Shown here piece by piece: positions 10,080 through 21,309 of a DNA stretch of 49,461 nucleotides. The stretch is from assembly GCA_023375785.1 (NCBI GenBank), contig SZWC01019111.1:1-49461 (forward strand), given 5' to 3'. Source of the stretch: Penium margaritaceum. Lineage: Eukaryota; Streptophyta; Zygnematophyceae; Desmidiales; Peniaceae. The first letter of the stretch is position 1; each line of letters begins with the position of its first letter. The position numbers and the translations under genes are program-made. The notes under the pieces are model-generated. The model was not told where the DNA came from. It made no database searches and was given only the letters and a program-made list of their open reading frames with translations.

Positions 10080-10610
10080 CAACAACTACAGCAGCAGGTG
10101 CAGCTGCTGCGGTTGCTGCTACTGTTGCTTCTTCTACTCCTACTACTGCTGCTACTCTGCACAGCAGTTGCTGCTGCTACATGCTACTGCCATCGCTGCT
10201 GTTGCTATTGCTTGCTGCTACCGCCGCTGCTGCTTGATGTTGTCACCGCTGCTATTGCTACACATTGCTGCTGTTGCACGCTACTGTTGCTGCCACCGCT
10301 GCTGTAGTGGCTGCTTCTATTGCTGCTTTGTGCTGCTGCTGACGCTGCTGCTGCAGTGGCTGATGCGCTGCTGCAGCTGCTATTGCTGTTGTTGCTGCGC
10401 GGCACAGTGGTTGCTGCTACTGATGGTGCTGCCGCCTATGCAGCTGCTGCGAATGCTAGCGCTGGTCGCTGTTGCTGCTGCTGCCGCCGCTGTTGTTGTT
10501 GCTGTGAGCAGCTGTGTTATCCCCACTAATCTTGTTGCGTGGCAGCGTAGCTACCGCAGCTGCTACGTCTGCTGCTGCTATTGGTGTTGCCGTCGCACCT
10601 GCTAATGCTG
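10080..10610 (-). repeat. CAG-triplet-rich leader of X copy 2
   Basis: Imperfect GCT/CTG triplets on the plus strand, CAG/AGC on the sense strand, between the primer-binding site and the Gag-like frame. Low-complexity frames here are not considered genes. Confidence 0.8.
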
Positions 10611-10759
10611 TTGTGCGCAGCTCACCCCTCTAGCATTCACGTGCAGTCGCTTCGCGCTCCCTCACACTCCTGTCGGCGTGGCGCCATATGCCGCATTCTC
10701 TTTGCGTTCCATCCACTGCTGCTGCTTTTGCTGCTTCTGCTCCTCACACACCCACCTGT

Positions 10760-10771
10760 GCTCTGATACCA
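10760..10771 (-). other. Primer-binding site of X copy 2
   Basis: The plus strand reads GCTCTGATACCA, i.e. TGGTATCAGAGC on the sense strand, the standard complement to the initiator-Met tRNA 3' end used by copia elements. It lies three bases from LTR3. Copy 3 has GCTCGGATACCA (20846-20857, one change); copy 1 has lost it. Confidence 0.9.
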
Positions 10772-10774
10772 AGT

Positions 10775-10801
10775 TTGAAATGTTTTAGGGCATGAAGGCC
10801 C
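10775..10801 (-). repeat. X LTR3, first 27 bases (before element A)
   Basis: TTTGAAATGTTTTAGGGCAT-like start of an X LTR, matching 5081-5107. It is interrupted at 10801 by element A and resumes at 19461 (CCATGCAAAAACGAAC), where uninterrupted LTR2 reads straight through (about 5100-5115). Confidence 0.85.
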
Positions 10802-11653
10802 TGTGGGTTTTTGTGCATCCTCATTGTGCTCTGTTGTGTCCTTTTGGCTTGTGTACATCGGTGTGCAGATGACTGACGGCGAGATTTGGCGCTGCTGGAG
10901 TGTCGTCCGGTGGAGCTGACGCACGCTCAACCCTACTCGCAATTCACTGAAGCCTCCTCTCCACGGCGACATGCTCAGATCTATCGGTAGGCCTCCTCGG
11001 CAGTCAGGCCGCCGGTGGTCACTGCCACCGCAGACACTTTCTGCATGCATCAAGCGCTAGATCTGAGTGTGTCGTTGCGTCTGCAGTGTCATGCTCTGCT
11101 TAGGGTCCACGTCTTGTATTGTGTGGCACTGTTGGGCATCATGGAGCATCATAGGCACTTCCTGGGTTCAGGCAGCCATAAGTCTCTGCTGCTATTCTTC
11201 TAGCTGATTCTCACCGCACGAGTGCGTTTGCACCGCCGGTATCTTTGTATGGTCCAGTTTTCAGGCAAAATGGACGACGCCCAGGTTTTGGGCTGTCCGC
11301 CGTCTGGCAGGGCTCACCGAGAAAACCCTGCCTGCCAGAAAATAGGTCTAGGACTATTCTCTCATTGGGTGGTTAGCTGAGTAACAAGTTCTACAGAGCT
11401 GGGGGGGAGCTATAACTTGGAGGGCTCTCCCATTTTTGCTCATTCTTCATTCCTAATCAGTCCCGTTCAGTTTTCAGCTGCTTTCTGGCGCTAACACTGG
11501 CGCGCGCGTTTCTAAGTAACAAACCCAGAGCTTCCAGACTTCGACTCTAGAGCAGCAAACTGAGGGGGCAGCAGACTTCAGCAACAAGCGTGGAAGCCCG
11601 CATGCTGCATCAACAATGCTGCTGCCCCAACCTGCTGCCTAGATTTTCTTTCT
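10802..11653 (+). repeat. Element A 5' LTR
   Basis: Starts TGTGGGTTTTTGTGC (TGTTGG in sister copies) and ends just before the primer-binding site. It contains two consecutive stem-loop sequences at about 11274-11337; the first is eroded here and intact in the solo LTR and in element B. Confidence 0.85.
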
Positions 11654-11665
11654 TGGTATTAGAGT
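11654..11665 (+). other. Element A primer-binding site
   Basis: TGGTATTAGAG followed by TCAGAG, one or two changes from TGGTATCAGAGC, directly after the 5' LTR. Confidence 0.75.
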
Positions 11666-11874
11666 CAGAGCGTAGCCGCAACAGTAGAAGACTGGCGTAC
11701 AGGTGCCAGACAATGCCGGCGGACCCCCATACGCACCAGTGCAGGGGAAATGCTGCCAGATTTTTTCCGACTGCACTGACCCCCACGAGTGACGCGAGGA
11801 GGTGAGCGGCAGGTCGCGTCCAACACTTGCGGGCAACGACGCACATGGCAACGTCACCAACGTGCACTGACTGG

Positions 11875-12660
11875 CACCAGCGAGCAGCAGCAGCAGCCTG
11901 CAGCAACAGCACCGGTAGGCAATAGAAGCGAGCAATGGCAGCACCAGCCAGCAGCAGTTGCGTGCAGCACCAACAGCCGGCAGCAGCAGCAGCTCGCAAC
12001 AGCAACAGCTCATAGCAGCAGCAGCAGCCCGTAGCAGCAGCAGCTAGCAGCAATAGCAGCAGCCCGCAACAGCAAGTAGCAGCGGCGGCCAGCAGCAAAG
12101 GCTTGTAGTAGTACCAGTTGTGGCAGCGAGCAATAGCAACAGTAAGCTGCAGCAGCCGTAGCACCAAGTAGTAGCAAGCAGCAGCAGCCGGCTGCAACAG
12201 CAGTAGCAGCGAGCAGCAGCCGGCACTAGCTAGCAGCAGCCACTGCTGCTTGCAATCCACTATGCGCAGTGAGAAGCAGACTGCGGGCAGCAAGCAGCAA
12301 GCTCGCTGCTCATAGCCCGCTGCCCACAGCGAGCAGCGAAGCTCGCTGTGCCATACAAAAAGGGAAAAAAAGAGACAAAAAAACTCCCCCACTTTAGTAG
12401 TGGCTGCCATAGCTGCTGCAGCAGGCACAGCAGCCACAGCAGCATGCAGCAACAGCGACAACAGTAGAAGAAGCAGCAGCAGTAGCAGCAATTGGTGTTG
12501 CCACAGCAGCCACAACAGCAATAGCAGCAGCAACAACAACATCAGCAGCTGCAACAACAGCTATAGCAACAACATCTGTAGCAGTAGCTGCAACAGCAGC
12601 AGCAGGAGCAGCAGCCACAAGCAGCGGCAGCGGCAGCAACAGCAGCAGCAGCGACATTAA
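11875..12660 (+). repeat. CAG-triplet-rich leader of element A
   Basis: Imperfect CAG/AGC/GCA triplets on the sense strand between primer site and gag. Downstream (12661-12925) is a less repetitive leader with short direct copies of an ACGTCACTACTGACATC-like sequence just before the gag ATG. Frames inside are low-complexity. Confidence 0.85.
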
Positions 12661-12925
12661 CAAGAGTAGCCGCTACAGCTGTGCAGCAATGGCCCCAACA
12701 ATGTCCGCTATTGATGTCAGCATCCGGTCGCTAACGTCACTACTGTCACTACTAACATCATAAAAAAACAAAGGGGAAGGGCAGGAAGAAACTCTACAGC
12801 AGCCGTAGCAGCAGACAACGTGGCAGCAACTGCTGCCGCCAACCGTCCAAGGCTGACGTCACTACTGACATCAACAGCACCAAAAAAAACAGACAAAAAA
12901 CGAAAAAACAAAGAGATCAAAACCC

Positions 12926-14307
12926 ATGACTAATAGCCCCAGTGGGGAGGGGTCCTCCTCCGTTGGGGGGACCCCCAGGGGGAGTCCTCACCCCCTCTTC
13001 TTGCAACAGCTGCAACAGTTGCAACAACAGCAACAACAGCAGCAGAAACAGAAGGAGCAGCTGCAATAGTAGTAGTAGCAGCAGCAGTAGACCACAGACG
13101 TCGTCACCGGCACCTCTGACCCCCTGAATTCCATTTAGCAACAGCTCGCCGCCCTGACGCAGCATCTTGCAACACTGCATCCACTGGCCTCACAGACTTC
13201 CACCAGTACCCCTCCGCCATTTTTTCCTCCTGGGCACGCCAACCCCACTGTGTCTGCTGCCACGCATTACCTCGCGCAACGGCAGACTCAGCGCCAGCGG
13301 CAGACAATGACTGCCATCCTTGACTCCACTCTAGAAGCCGGCCACAAGCAGAAGGAAATCGAAACGCCGCCCCTGTCGCTTGAGGCCGACGAGCAGTTCC
13401 GGAGCTAGGAGCTCAGCTTCCGCATCTGGGCGCAGGGTGAGGGTGTGTGGGCATACTACACCCTCCCGTACGACTCCACCTAGGCCGACCAGCTATATGA
13501 CGCCGGTCGCGCCGTACGCGCCCTTGTCCCCATCGCTCCTCCGCCTTCTCGCCTGGCCCTAGAGCCTTTTCTCGGCGACTTTACCACTGGTGGTATCCCA
13601 GACCCTACAGCCGTGTGGCACGTCCTCACTCGTCTCCATCGCCTGTCCAGTAGTATTGAGACCAGCTGTCTGCTGCGAGAGTTCAACTCCCTACACATGG
13701 GGGAGACCGAGACAGTCACCGCATACTAGCAGCTGGCTAAGGACATCCTCCATCGCCTAGGCACCTCTACTCCACCCCCTAAGGTCGTGCTCCTCACCAT
13801 CAAGCGCGATGCCACCGGCACGTACGCGGACGTCTTTGTCCACTACTCCCAGGACCTCCTCTCCACCATGGCGGCCTAGGACACCTTCATGCCCTGGACA
13901 TATGAGCTCTTCCTCAAGATTGAGGAAGCTCACCTGGAGTCCCGTCTCCGATGCACAGAGGCCCTCGCCTCCCCTGCCGTCCCTTTCGTGGCCGTCGCTT
14001 CCCCCGCAGCTGCTACCTCCACCAGTTCCTCATCGCTGGGGAAGAAGAAGCGCCGGGGCAAGAAGGGCAAGGGTCAGCAGCAGCAGCAGCAGTCGACTGG
14101 GTCCAGTAGTGGCTCGGTTTGCCACAACTCTACACGTGCCTGCTGCCGACGGATGAGGCCCGTGTCATCGCCACCATGCGTCGCCAGCGGGAGTGTTGTC
14201 TTGCCTCTGCCATTGTAGTTTTCGTCGCCCCTGACGCCTTGACCCCGTCTAGCAACTCCGCTCCTCCGACCGCGCCACAGGTCCCCCCAACGCCAACTCC
14301 TCCGTAG
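12926..14307 (+). pseudogene. Element A Gag (decayed)
   Basis: The frame opens at ATG 12926 with TNSPSGEGSSSVGG, matching the element B Gag start (PGSPDEEGSSSVGG). The same phase can be followed by homology to B to about 14100 but has TAG stops at 13406, 13481, 13727 and 13877, where B has Trp, Gln, Trp and Gln. The zinc knuckle is destroyed: a deletion after CHN removes the second Cys and the His (about 14119-14140). A Lys-rich segment (KKKRRGKKGKG) precedes it as in B. The frame reaches a TAG at 14305 close to where B Gag also ends in TAG. It cannot make functional Gag. Confidence 0.85.
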
Positions 14308-16110
14308 TATCATCCGCAGCCATCAGTGCCCCCGTTCCCTTCACCGAGGCAGTCCTCCTATTCAGGCTCAGGCGCCATCACTCCGCACTGAGTCTACACT
14401 CCTGGGCCGTCCACACGCAAGCGTCAGCTGGAGCAGTTGATTGCACTTCAGCTCGACCTGCCTCGCCCTTCCCCCCAGGGAAGTGTGAGTTGTGTAACCT
14501 CCTAATCGTCCCCGTTGCCCTGCATGACTGAGCTTGAACTGCAGTCATGTCCTACTTCCTCGTCTGTCTCGTAATCCTCTGCGATCTTCTCTGCCCTCAT
14601 TCGTGACGACGTCGCGTGGCTTGATGATTGGCAGTCTAGGTTTGCTCCCCCTTCCACCGCGCCAGCGTCTCTCGTTGCCATGTGACTATCAATGATCTGG
14701 CGACACCGGTCCAGGACCCTGCCGAGACCTGGATCATTGAATCCGGAGCCACGCATCACATGACGGCCTCTCGCGAGGCCTTTAGTATGCTTGGTCCTAT
14801 TGGCGATGTATCCGGGGTCCGGACGGGCTCCGGACAGCTGTTACCTGTCCGCGGTGTTGGCGTCGTTTGTTTCCGTGGTCCTGCCGGTGATATCTTCTTG
14901 ATCGATGTCCTCTTCTTCCCAGGTCTTGAGCTCAGCCTTTTGTCCGTTACTGCCCTTGTCCGCATGAGCATGGACGTTGTACACTCGCGTGGTATTGGCA
15001 CGGTGTCGTTGCGTCCGTCCGGTCTTGTTGTTTTGCACGCCACCGCCTGTGGCAACTTGTGGCACGTACCTCATCTATCCTTCTCTCCTTCCGTGCCCTC
15101 CTCGTCGGCCGCCATAGGCAATGTGTTCATCACCAGCACGCTCTCTCCACAACACACCCGTCTTTTACACTGCTGCCTTTGCCACGTTCACTCTGCTACT
15201 GTAGATAGCATGCTCCACACCCAGCCAGCCAAGGACCTTGAATCGTTCCCTCTCCCGTGCCCCACAGAGTGCATTGATTGCGCTCAGGGCAAGATACACC
15301 GGTGCACATACCCTTTGTCCTCCTCCCGTGCATCCATCCCTCTGGACCTGGTCCATTCCGATGTCATGGGTCCTCTCCCTACCGAGTCTGTCAGAGAATA
15401 CGGCCGCTATGTCCTCACCCTCACGGACGACTACTCTCGCTACCGCTGGGTCTTCTGCCTTCGGCAGAAGAGCGATGTCGCCCGTGCCATTCGGGACTAG
15501 CTTGTCCTTGCGGAGCGCAAGTGTCGTCGACCTCGTTGCCGCATTTGCTCTGATCGCAGTGGTGAGTACATGGACGAGACCATGATTTTTCTCGCCTCTC
15601 GCGGTATCCACCATGGGACGTCTACACCCTACACGCCTGCCCAGAACGTCATCTCCAAACGGTAGAACCATGCCATAGCTGACGCCGTCCACACCATGCG
15701 GGTTGCGTCTGGCCTCTCCGATGGCTTCTATTTTGAAGCCATGGCCTAAATGACGTGGGTCTGGAACCAGATTCCCCACGGACCCCTTCCCCGCCAGTCC
15801 ACTCCATACCAGCACTGGTGCGGTCAGCGAGCTAACCTCCGCCCGGCTCGGGTCTGGGGCTGCGTGGCCATTCTGTGGCTGCCCGGCCCACAGCAGGGCG
15901 GCAAGCTCGCCCCCCGCGGGCGTCGTTGCACCTTTCTGGGTGTCTCTCATCAGTCCAAGGCTTGGCTCTTCTGGAATCCCTCCCGACACTGTATAGTCGA
16001 GTCCCGCGATGCCCTCTTCTTTGAGGAGCTGTTTCCGCGTGATCTACTTCGCTCCGGCTCGTCGGTGTCCCTCTCGTTGCGTGGGGGAGTGGTGAGTCCG
16101 TCCTCCAACT
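14308..16110 (+). pseudogene. Element A protease and integrase (decayed)
   Basis: Protease: WIIESGATHHM at about 14730-14760; the catalytic Asp of DSGA is Glu here (GAA 14739-14741). The GAG-pre-integrase zinc motif follows (LLHCCLCHVH, then CIDCAQGKIH). The integrase core starts with LVHSDVMGPL and GRYVLTLTDDYSRYRWVF; the second Asp region reads CSDRSGEY and the Glu region ISKR instead of SER. Stops: TAG 15498 and TAG about 15664 (both opposite Trp), TAA about 15747. The C-terminal part KLAPRGRRCTFLGVS and VESRDALFFEELF is readable. Inactive. Confidence 0.85.
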
Positions 16111-16139
16111 GTCGCTTCCGGGTGGCACATCACTTCGTC

Positions 16140-16625
16140 CCTCCAAGCCAACAGCCCCTATCGCATCCGCTGGTCCCTCCTAGCCAGCAGCCCCAGTTGC
16201 GCCCGCTGGCCCCTCCGAGCTAGCAGCCCCTATCGCGCCCACTGGTTCCCCCGGGCCAGCCGCCCCAGTCGCGTCCACTGGTCCCTTTGAGCGAGCCGTC
16301 CCATTTGTGTCCACTGGTCCCTCCAGGCCAGTCGCCCCAGTCGCGTCCACTGGTCCCTCCATACTAGCCGCCCTAGTCGCGCCCGCCGGCGCCTTTGGGC
16401 CGGCGACCCCAGTCGCATCCGATGGCCCCTCCGGGCCAGCTGCCCCAGTTGCGTCCAGTGATCCCTCTACACCAACCGCCCCAGTCGCGCCCGCCGGCGC
16501 CTCAGGGCCGGCAGCCCCAGTCACATCCGCTTGCCCATCCGGGCCAGCAGCCCCAGTCGCGTCCACTCGCCCCTCCGGGCCAGCAACCCCGCCCGCCTCC
16601 GTCGGCCCGTCAGACTCAGTGCCAT
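16140..16625 (+). repeat. 36-bp tandem repeat in the integrase-RT linker of element A
   Basis: About thirteen degenerate 36-base units encoding a 12-residue unit such as TGPSRPVAPVAS, DGPSGPAAPVAS and ACPSGPAAPVAS. It lies between the integrase and RT regions, where copia elements often have a flexible linker. The antisense frame looks collagen-like by coincidence. Confidence 0.8.
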
Positions 16626-17039
16626 CTTCTGTCCTGCGGCGATACATGCGTGGCCCAGGCGGCAGCCTCCGACCCAAGCTGTCAGTAAGCGCGCAGACCG
16701 CAGCACCTCGCCCAGTGGTGTGTAGGCCCCCTGTCGCTCCACATGTCTCTTCCACTCCTACGGTCGTGAGTGGGGGCCCTTGGCTTGACCACTCCAGCTA
16801 TCATTGCAAACCTTCACACTGGCTCTGCACTAGGCTATGTCATGCTTCATCACGAGCATCAGCATGTTGTCATGGCTGCACTCGCGTGCATCCCACCTTG
16901 AGCTTGAGATGCACACGCTCTCTTTGTCTGCTCCATAGCACGCCCGGAGGACCCACCCACCCTGCACGAGGCTCGAGCCTCTCTTGAAACTGCACACTGG
17001 GATGCTGCTTGTGCTGATGAGCTTGCTGCTATGTGACAG

Positions 17040-18500
17040 CACCACGTGTATGACCTTGTCGACCTCCCTCCAGGTCGGAAGGCCATCGGTGCCAAGTGGG
17101 TCTTTCGGCACAAATGGAAACCCGACGGGTCCTTGGACAAGTACAAGGCCCGCCTCACAGCCAAGGGATTTGCTCAGATCCCTGGGAACGATTACGACCA
17201 GATCTTTGCCCAAGTTGGCCGATTCTCCACAAGCCAGGCGCTATTCAGCCTGGTTACCCAGCATGGGTGGGAGCTGCATCAGATGAACGTGAGCAACGCC
17301 TTCCTCCATGGTTCACTGGAGGGTGAGAAGCTCCACATGGTGTAGCCTCCAGGCTTTGATGACGGCACTATGAGAGTCGGGCGGCTGTGGCTCTCTACGG
17401 CCTGAAGCAGTCGCCTCAGTGCTGGAAACAAGAGATCAGTAGCACGCTCCTCTGCGGCGGCCTTCAGCGGAGCACCTGACCTCGCACTGTTCATCAACCC
17501 GCGAGGCCAGACCTTCGCTGCTGTGCTGGTCTACGTTGATGATCTCCTCATTGCGTCGCCTGACATGGCTGCCATCCAGCGTGTCAAACATCTGCTAAAC
17601 ACTACCTACCAGATGAAGGATCTCGGGGCTGCCTGAGTCTTTTTGGTCATGGAGCTCAAGCATGATCGCTCCCAGGGCATCCTACACGTCCACCAGGCTC
17701 CCTATGTGCAGACCCTGTCCATTCGCTTCGCCGAGGACCTGCCCCTCGTGCCGAGTGCATCTTCACCCATGCCAATTGATGGCCAGGCAAAGCTGAAGAG
17801 TCCTGACCTAGTCGTTGTAGGGGAGCCAGTTGACGTGACCACGTACCTGCGAGTCATCGGGTCACTGATGTTCCTGGCAACGACAACGCGCCTAGACATC
17901 GCGTTCGCCGTCAACCTCCTGGCTCAGTTTTCTCAGGATTTGCGTCACCTCCACTTCGAGGCCATGATTCGAGTACTGCGCTATGTCGTCTCGACTCCTC
18001 GGCGGGGTCTTATGTACCTACGCCAGCCGGCTGTGGTCGCGGTGGGCTACACCGACAGTGACTGGGCCGACAGACCAGACGGTAAGAGGCGCACAGGCTG
18101 GATCTTTCTGGTCAGTGGCACGGCTGTGTCCTGGCGTAGTGGCATGCAGAGGTGCATTGCACACAACACTGCTGAGGCTGAGTACGTGGCCCTTGGCTCA
18201 GGCGCATGTGAGAGTGTGTGGTTGCATCGTCTGTTGTCTAAGTTGCGTCAGTCCGTCGCATCCACCACGTTACATTGTGGCAATGAGAGTGCCATGACCA
18301 TCGCTGACAATGACGGCGTACATCACACACGCACAAAGCACATCAACGTTGAGTATCACTATGTGTGTTTATTGTTGCATGACGGCAGCATCAGCATTGT
18401 GTGGGTTGAGACAGCACGGCAGCTGGCTGACTTCTTGACCAAGGCATTGAAGCGTGACTCGTTCAAGAAGGCTGTCAGTTCGGTCGTTGTGTGTCCATGA
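17040..18500 (+). pseudogene. Element A reverse transcriptase and RNase H (decayed)
   Basis: RT start YDLVDLPPGRKAIGAKWVF (17046 on), then KARLTAKGFAQIPG and NAFLHGSLE. TAG at 17343 stands opposite Gln, a frameshift follows, YVDDLL is readable at about 17530, and TGA at 17635 stands opposite Arg. From 17643 one open frame of 285 residues carries the RT end and RNase H: GYTDSDWAD (first Asp), TAEAEYVALG (Glu) and HCGNESAMTIA, where the usual catalytic Asp of CDNQS is Gly. It ends at TGA 18498-18500. Element V and D equivalents keep CDNQS. The stretch 16626-17039 is decayed linker. Confidence 0.85.
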
Positions 18501-18598
18501 GTTGCTCTCTATGTCCCTGCTTGTGTCTCTGCATGCTCTGGGGGAGTCTGGCTGTTGACTGTGTCTCTGCCCGCCCATGTGCACTACACCTGAAAGTC

Positions 18599-19460
18599 AT
18601 AGGGGAGTGTTGGTTTTTGCGCGTCCTCATTGTGCTCTATTGTGTCCGCCCGGCTTGTGTACATTGGCGTCCAGATGACCGATGGCGAGATTGGACGCTG
18701 CTTGAGTGTCGTCTGGTGGAGCCGACGCACGCTGATCCCTACTCGCAGCTTGCTGGAGCCTCCTCTCCACAACGACGTGCTCAGCTCCATCGGCAGGCCT
18801 CCTCGGCGGTCGGGCTGCTGGCGGTCACTGCCATTGCAGATGTTGTTTGCATGCGTCAGGCGCTGGATCTGACTGTGCCGTTGCGTCTGCAGTGTCACGC
18901 TCTGCCTAGGGTCCATGTCTTGTGTTGCGTGGCAGAGTTTGGCATCATGAACCATTGTAGGCACTGCCTGGGTTCAGGCAGCCAGAACTCTTTGCTGCTA
19001 TTTTTCTAGCTAATTCTGACCGCACGACTGCGTTTGCAGCGTCAGTATTTTAGTATGATCCAATTTTCAGGCAAAACGGACGACGCCCGGTCTTTGGGCT
19101 ATAGGCCGTGTGACAGGGCTCACCGAGAAAACCCTGCCTTCCAGAAAATAGGTCTAGAACCTTTCTGATTGGCTGGTTAGCTGAGTAACAAGTTCTACAC
19201 TAGTGGGGGGGAGCTAGAACTTGGAGGGGTCTCCCATTGTTGCTCATTCTCCATTCCTAATCAGTCACTTTCAGTTTTCAGCTGCTTTCTGGCGCCAAAA
19301 CTAGCGCGCGTGTTTCTCAGCAACAAACCCAAAGCTTCCAGACTTGGACTCTAGAGCAGCAGGTTGAGGGGACAGTAGACTTAAGAAGCAAGCGTGGAAG
19401 CCCGCACGTTGCATCAACAGCGCTGCTGCCCCAACCTATTGCCTAGCTTTCCTTTCCAGT
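18599..19460 (+). repeat. Element A polypurine tract and 3' LTR
   Basis: ATAGGGGAG (18599-18607) is the polypurine tract that primes plus-strand synthesis. The LTR follows from TGTTGGTTTTTGCGC (18608) to about 19460. It differs from the 5' LTR at many positions, so the insertion is not recent. Confidence 0.85.
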
Positions 19461-20100
19461 CCATGCAAAAACGAACATGAGCTCCGTGTGTGAGTGCAAT
19501 GCAAAACGGCAAAAATTTGGCTAACTCTGGAACGCTTAATATGAAAGAACAAGGAGAGCTTACAAATGAGCCCCTAGCGGGCTTATGTAGGGGCTTCGGC
19601 AGCTAGCCGCACCGGGCCCCGTCACCCTCGCTGAACCCAAACGAGTTAGCAGGGAGAACACACTGCATACACTACAAGAACAACAAGCGTGGTCTCCTCG
19701 AGGCACCAGAATAGCTCTCCGAGTGCCCGGGTCTCGACCACCGGGGAAATACAAGCAGTGCTAGGAAAACTCGAAATCAGCATCCAGACATCCTAAACAG
19801 TTTTCCGAACATCGAAAGCCATACTGCAACCATTGAGTCTCCTCGTCGCACCGGTACAATCCACTGGGTGCGCGGGTCTCAACCCACCGAGAAAGCTCTC
19901 CTACCTCCCGACAATCCCACATGGCTGCCTGAACGCATTGACCGCGTCTCGCCGGCGTTGTCGTAGGTACTCGAGAAGTCTCGGTACATTCCGGAGGCTC
20001 GTCATGTCGTCACACCCTCCTCTACCATATACCACCAATGTGGGTATATGGATAATCCATCAGCGTCGGTCGTGACGGGCGAAAGCCACACAAACCAACA
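19461..20100 (-). repeat. X LTR3, remainder after element A
   Basis: Continues the LTR begun at 10775 and ends at the TG border (plus strand CCAACA, 20100). With the 27 bases before element A it totals 667 bases, matching LTR2 (665). Hairpin arms: GGCAC (19702-19706) with GTGCC (19723-19727), and CGCAC (19847-19851) with GTGCG (19868-19872). Confidence 0.8.
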
Positions 20101-20860
20101 CTCCCCCTGGCTGACATAGCCATCCACGCCAGAACAAATGAACGAAGGCATGGAACAACAACGTATGCCAAACCACAATGTGCACCAGTCAACCACACAC
20201 ACACAAAACTGCTGCCCATCTAAGGTCTCCTCACAACACTGGCACATCATACCAAGTGTCCGGGTCTAGACCATGAGAAGAGTCATGCGCACGCACACAA
20301 ACCAGTGTAATGCACACCATACACATGCCAGGCGGCAATAGGGTCTCCTCGTGACACTGGCAGTACCAATGCCCGGGTCTCGACCACTACGAGCAATCCA
20401 ACAGGTGTCTGTGTGCCGACCACAATAGCATCATCAATCAACACATAGGATCATAGGGGGTCTCCTCGTAACACGGGTGTACCTCACCACGTGTCTGGGT
20501 CTCGACCACTATGAGAAAACCAGCTGGCATGCACATGCCACACGCAGTATGGCCACACACCAAGACTCACAACCCCATGGTCTCATGGTGACACTGGTGC
20601 AACCGACCAAGTGTCTGGGTCTAGACCAACAGAGTGCGGCTGTAGTATGCTCATAGCATAGCATGGACCCCTCACCATGCACCTCCCATAACGTCACGTC
20701 AGATCGAGGTCCACACAACACTCACCGACCGTGTGGTGCAGTCACTTCGCGCTCCTTCACACTGCTGCCGGCGTGGCGCCACATTGCGCGTTCTCCATGC
20801 GTTTCCCCCACTGTTGCTACTTCTGCTTCTCACACTTCCCCATGTGCTCGGATACCAAGT
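20101..20860 (-). mobile_element. X element copy 3, internally deleted
   Basis: Only the two ends of the X internal region remain. 20101-20722 matches 5746-6367 (polypurine tract CTCCCCCTGG on the plus strand, CA tract, four hairpin units). 20723-20860 matches about 10636-10774 (end of the leader and primer site). About 4.3 kb between them is missing, including all coding sequence. The primer site reads GCTCGGATACCA (20846-20857). It lies between LTR3 and LTR4. Confidence 0.8.
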
Positions 20861-21309
20861 TGGAAATAAATTTGGGCATGCAGGTCCATGTAAACACGAA
20901 CATGAGCTCTGTGTGTGAGTGCAATGCAAAACGGCAAGAATTTGGCTGGAACGCATAAAATGAAAGAACAAGGAGAAGAATATCCCCCAGTGGGCTTATG
21001 TAGGGGCGTAGGCAGCTAGCCGCACCGGGCCTCGTCACCCCCGCTGAACCCAAACAAGTCAGCAGGGAGAACACACTTCGTGCACCATGACAACAACCAA
21101 CGGTGGTCTCCTGAAGGCACCAGAACAGCTCTCCAAGTGCCTGGATCTCAACCACCAAGAAAATACGAGCAGTACTAGAAAATCTCGGAATCAACATCCA
21201 GACAGCACGCACGGCTTTCCGAATATGGGAAGCACCAGTACAACCACCGAGTCTCCTCGTCGCACCGGTACAATCCATCGGGTGCGCGGGTCTCAAACCA
21301 CCGAGAAAA
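20861..21309 (-). repeat. X LTR4, first part
   Basis: Matches LTR2 from its start. It is interrupted at 21309 by the solo LTR (21310-22162), continues at 22168-22268, is interrupted again by element C, and ends at 40730-40834; the pieces add up to about 655 bases. Hairpin arms: AGGCAC (21115-21120) with GTGCCT (21137-21142), and CGCAC (21261-21265) with GTGCG (21282-21286). Confidence 0.8.

Larger units (their letters stand above)
5746..10774 (-). mobile_element. X element copy 2, internal region (most complete copy)
   Basis: About 5.0 kb between LTR2 and LTR3. On the sense (minus) strand the order is primer-binding site (10760-10771), CAG-rich leader, GC-rich zone, Gag-like frame with an intact zinc knuckle (8920-8961), coiled-coil frame (6531-7166), hairpin units (5865-6283) and polypurine tract beside LTR2. 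No pol motif (DSGA, integrase D-D-E, YVDD, RNase H) could be read in any frame, so it would depend on enzymes from other elements. A second purine-tract/TGTTG junction at 6364 resembles the true LTR border at 5745. Confidence 0.75.
10802..19460 (+). mobile_element. Ty1/copia element A (decayed), inserted in X LTR3
   Basis: About 8.66 kb with LTRs of about 852 bases at both ends, a Met-tRNA primer site, CAG-rich leader, gag, protease, integrase, reverse transcriptase and RNase H in copia order. The flanks GGCCC (10797-10801) and AGTCC (19458-19462) are an imperfect target-site repeat; the empty site in LTR2 and LTR4 confirms the insertion. The coding region carries many stops and frameshifts. 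It is the same family as element B and the solo LTR at 21310. Confidence 0.9.

Noticed and set aside
16180..16755. Minus-strand frame with collagen-like Gly-X-Y repeats
   Set aside because: It is the exact antisense of the Pro/Ala linker repeats of element A; 36-base units rich in GGCC-type codons give Gly-X-Y by chance.
13406..17345. Recoding of TAG as Gln or Trp (alternative genetic code)
   Set aside because: TAG stands for both Gln and Trp, TGA and TAA also occur in frame, frameshifts are present, and the better-preserved elements B and D are open for long stretches with standard stops.
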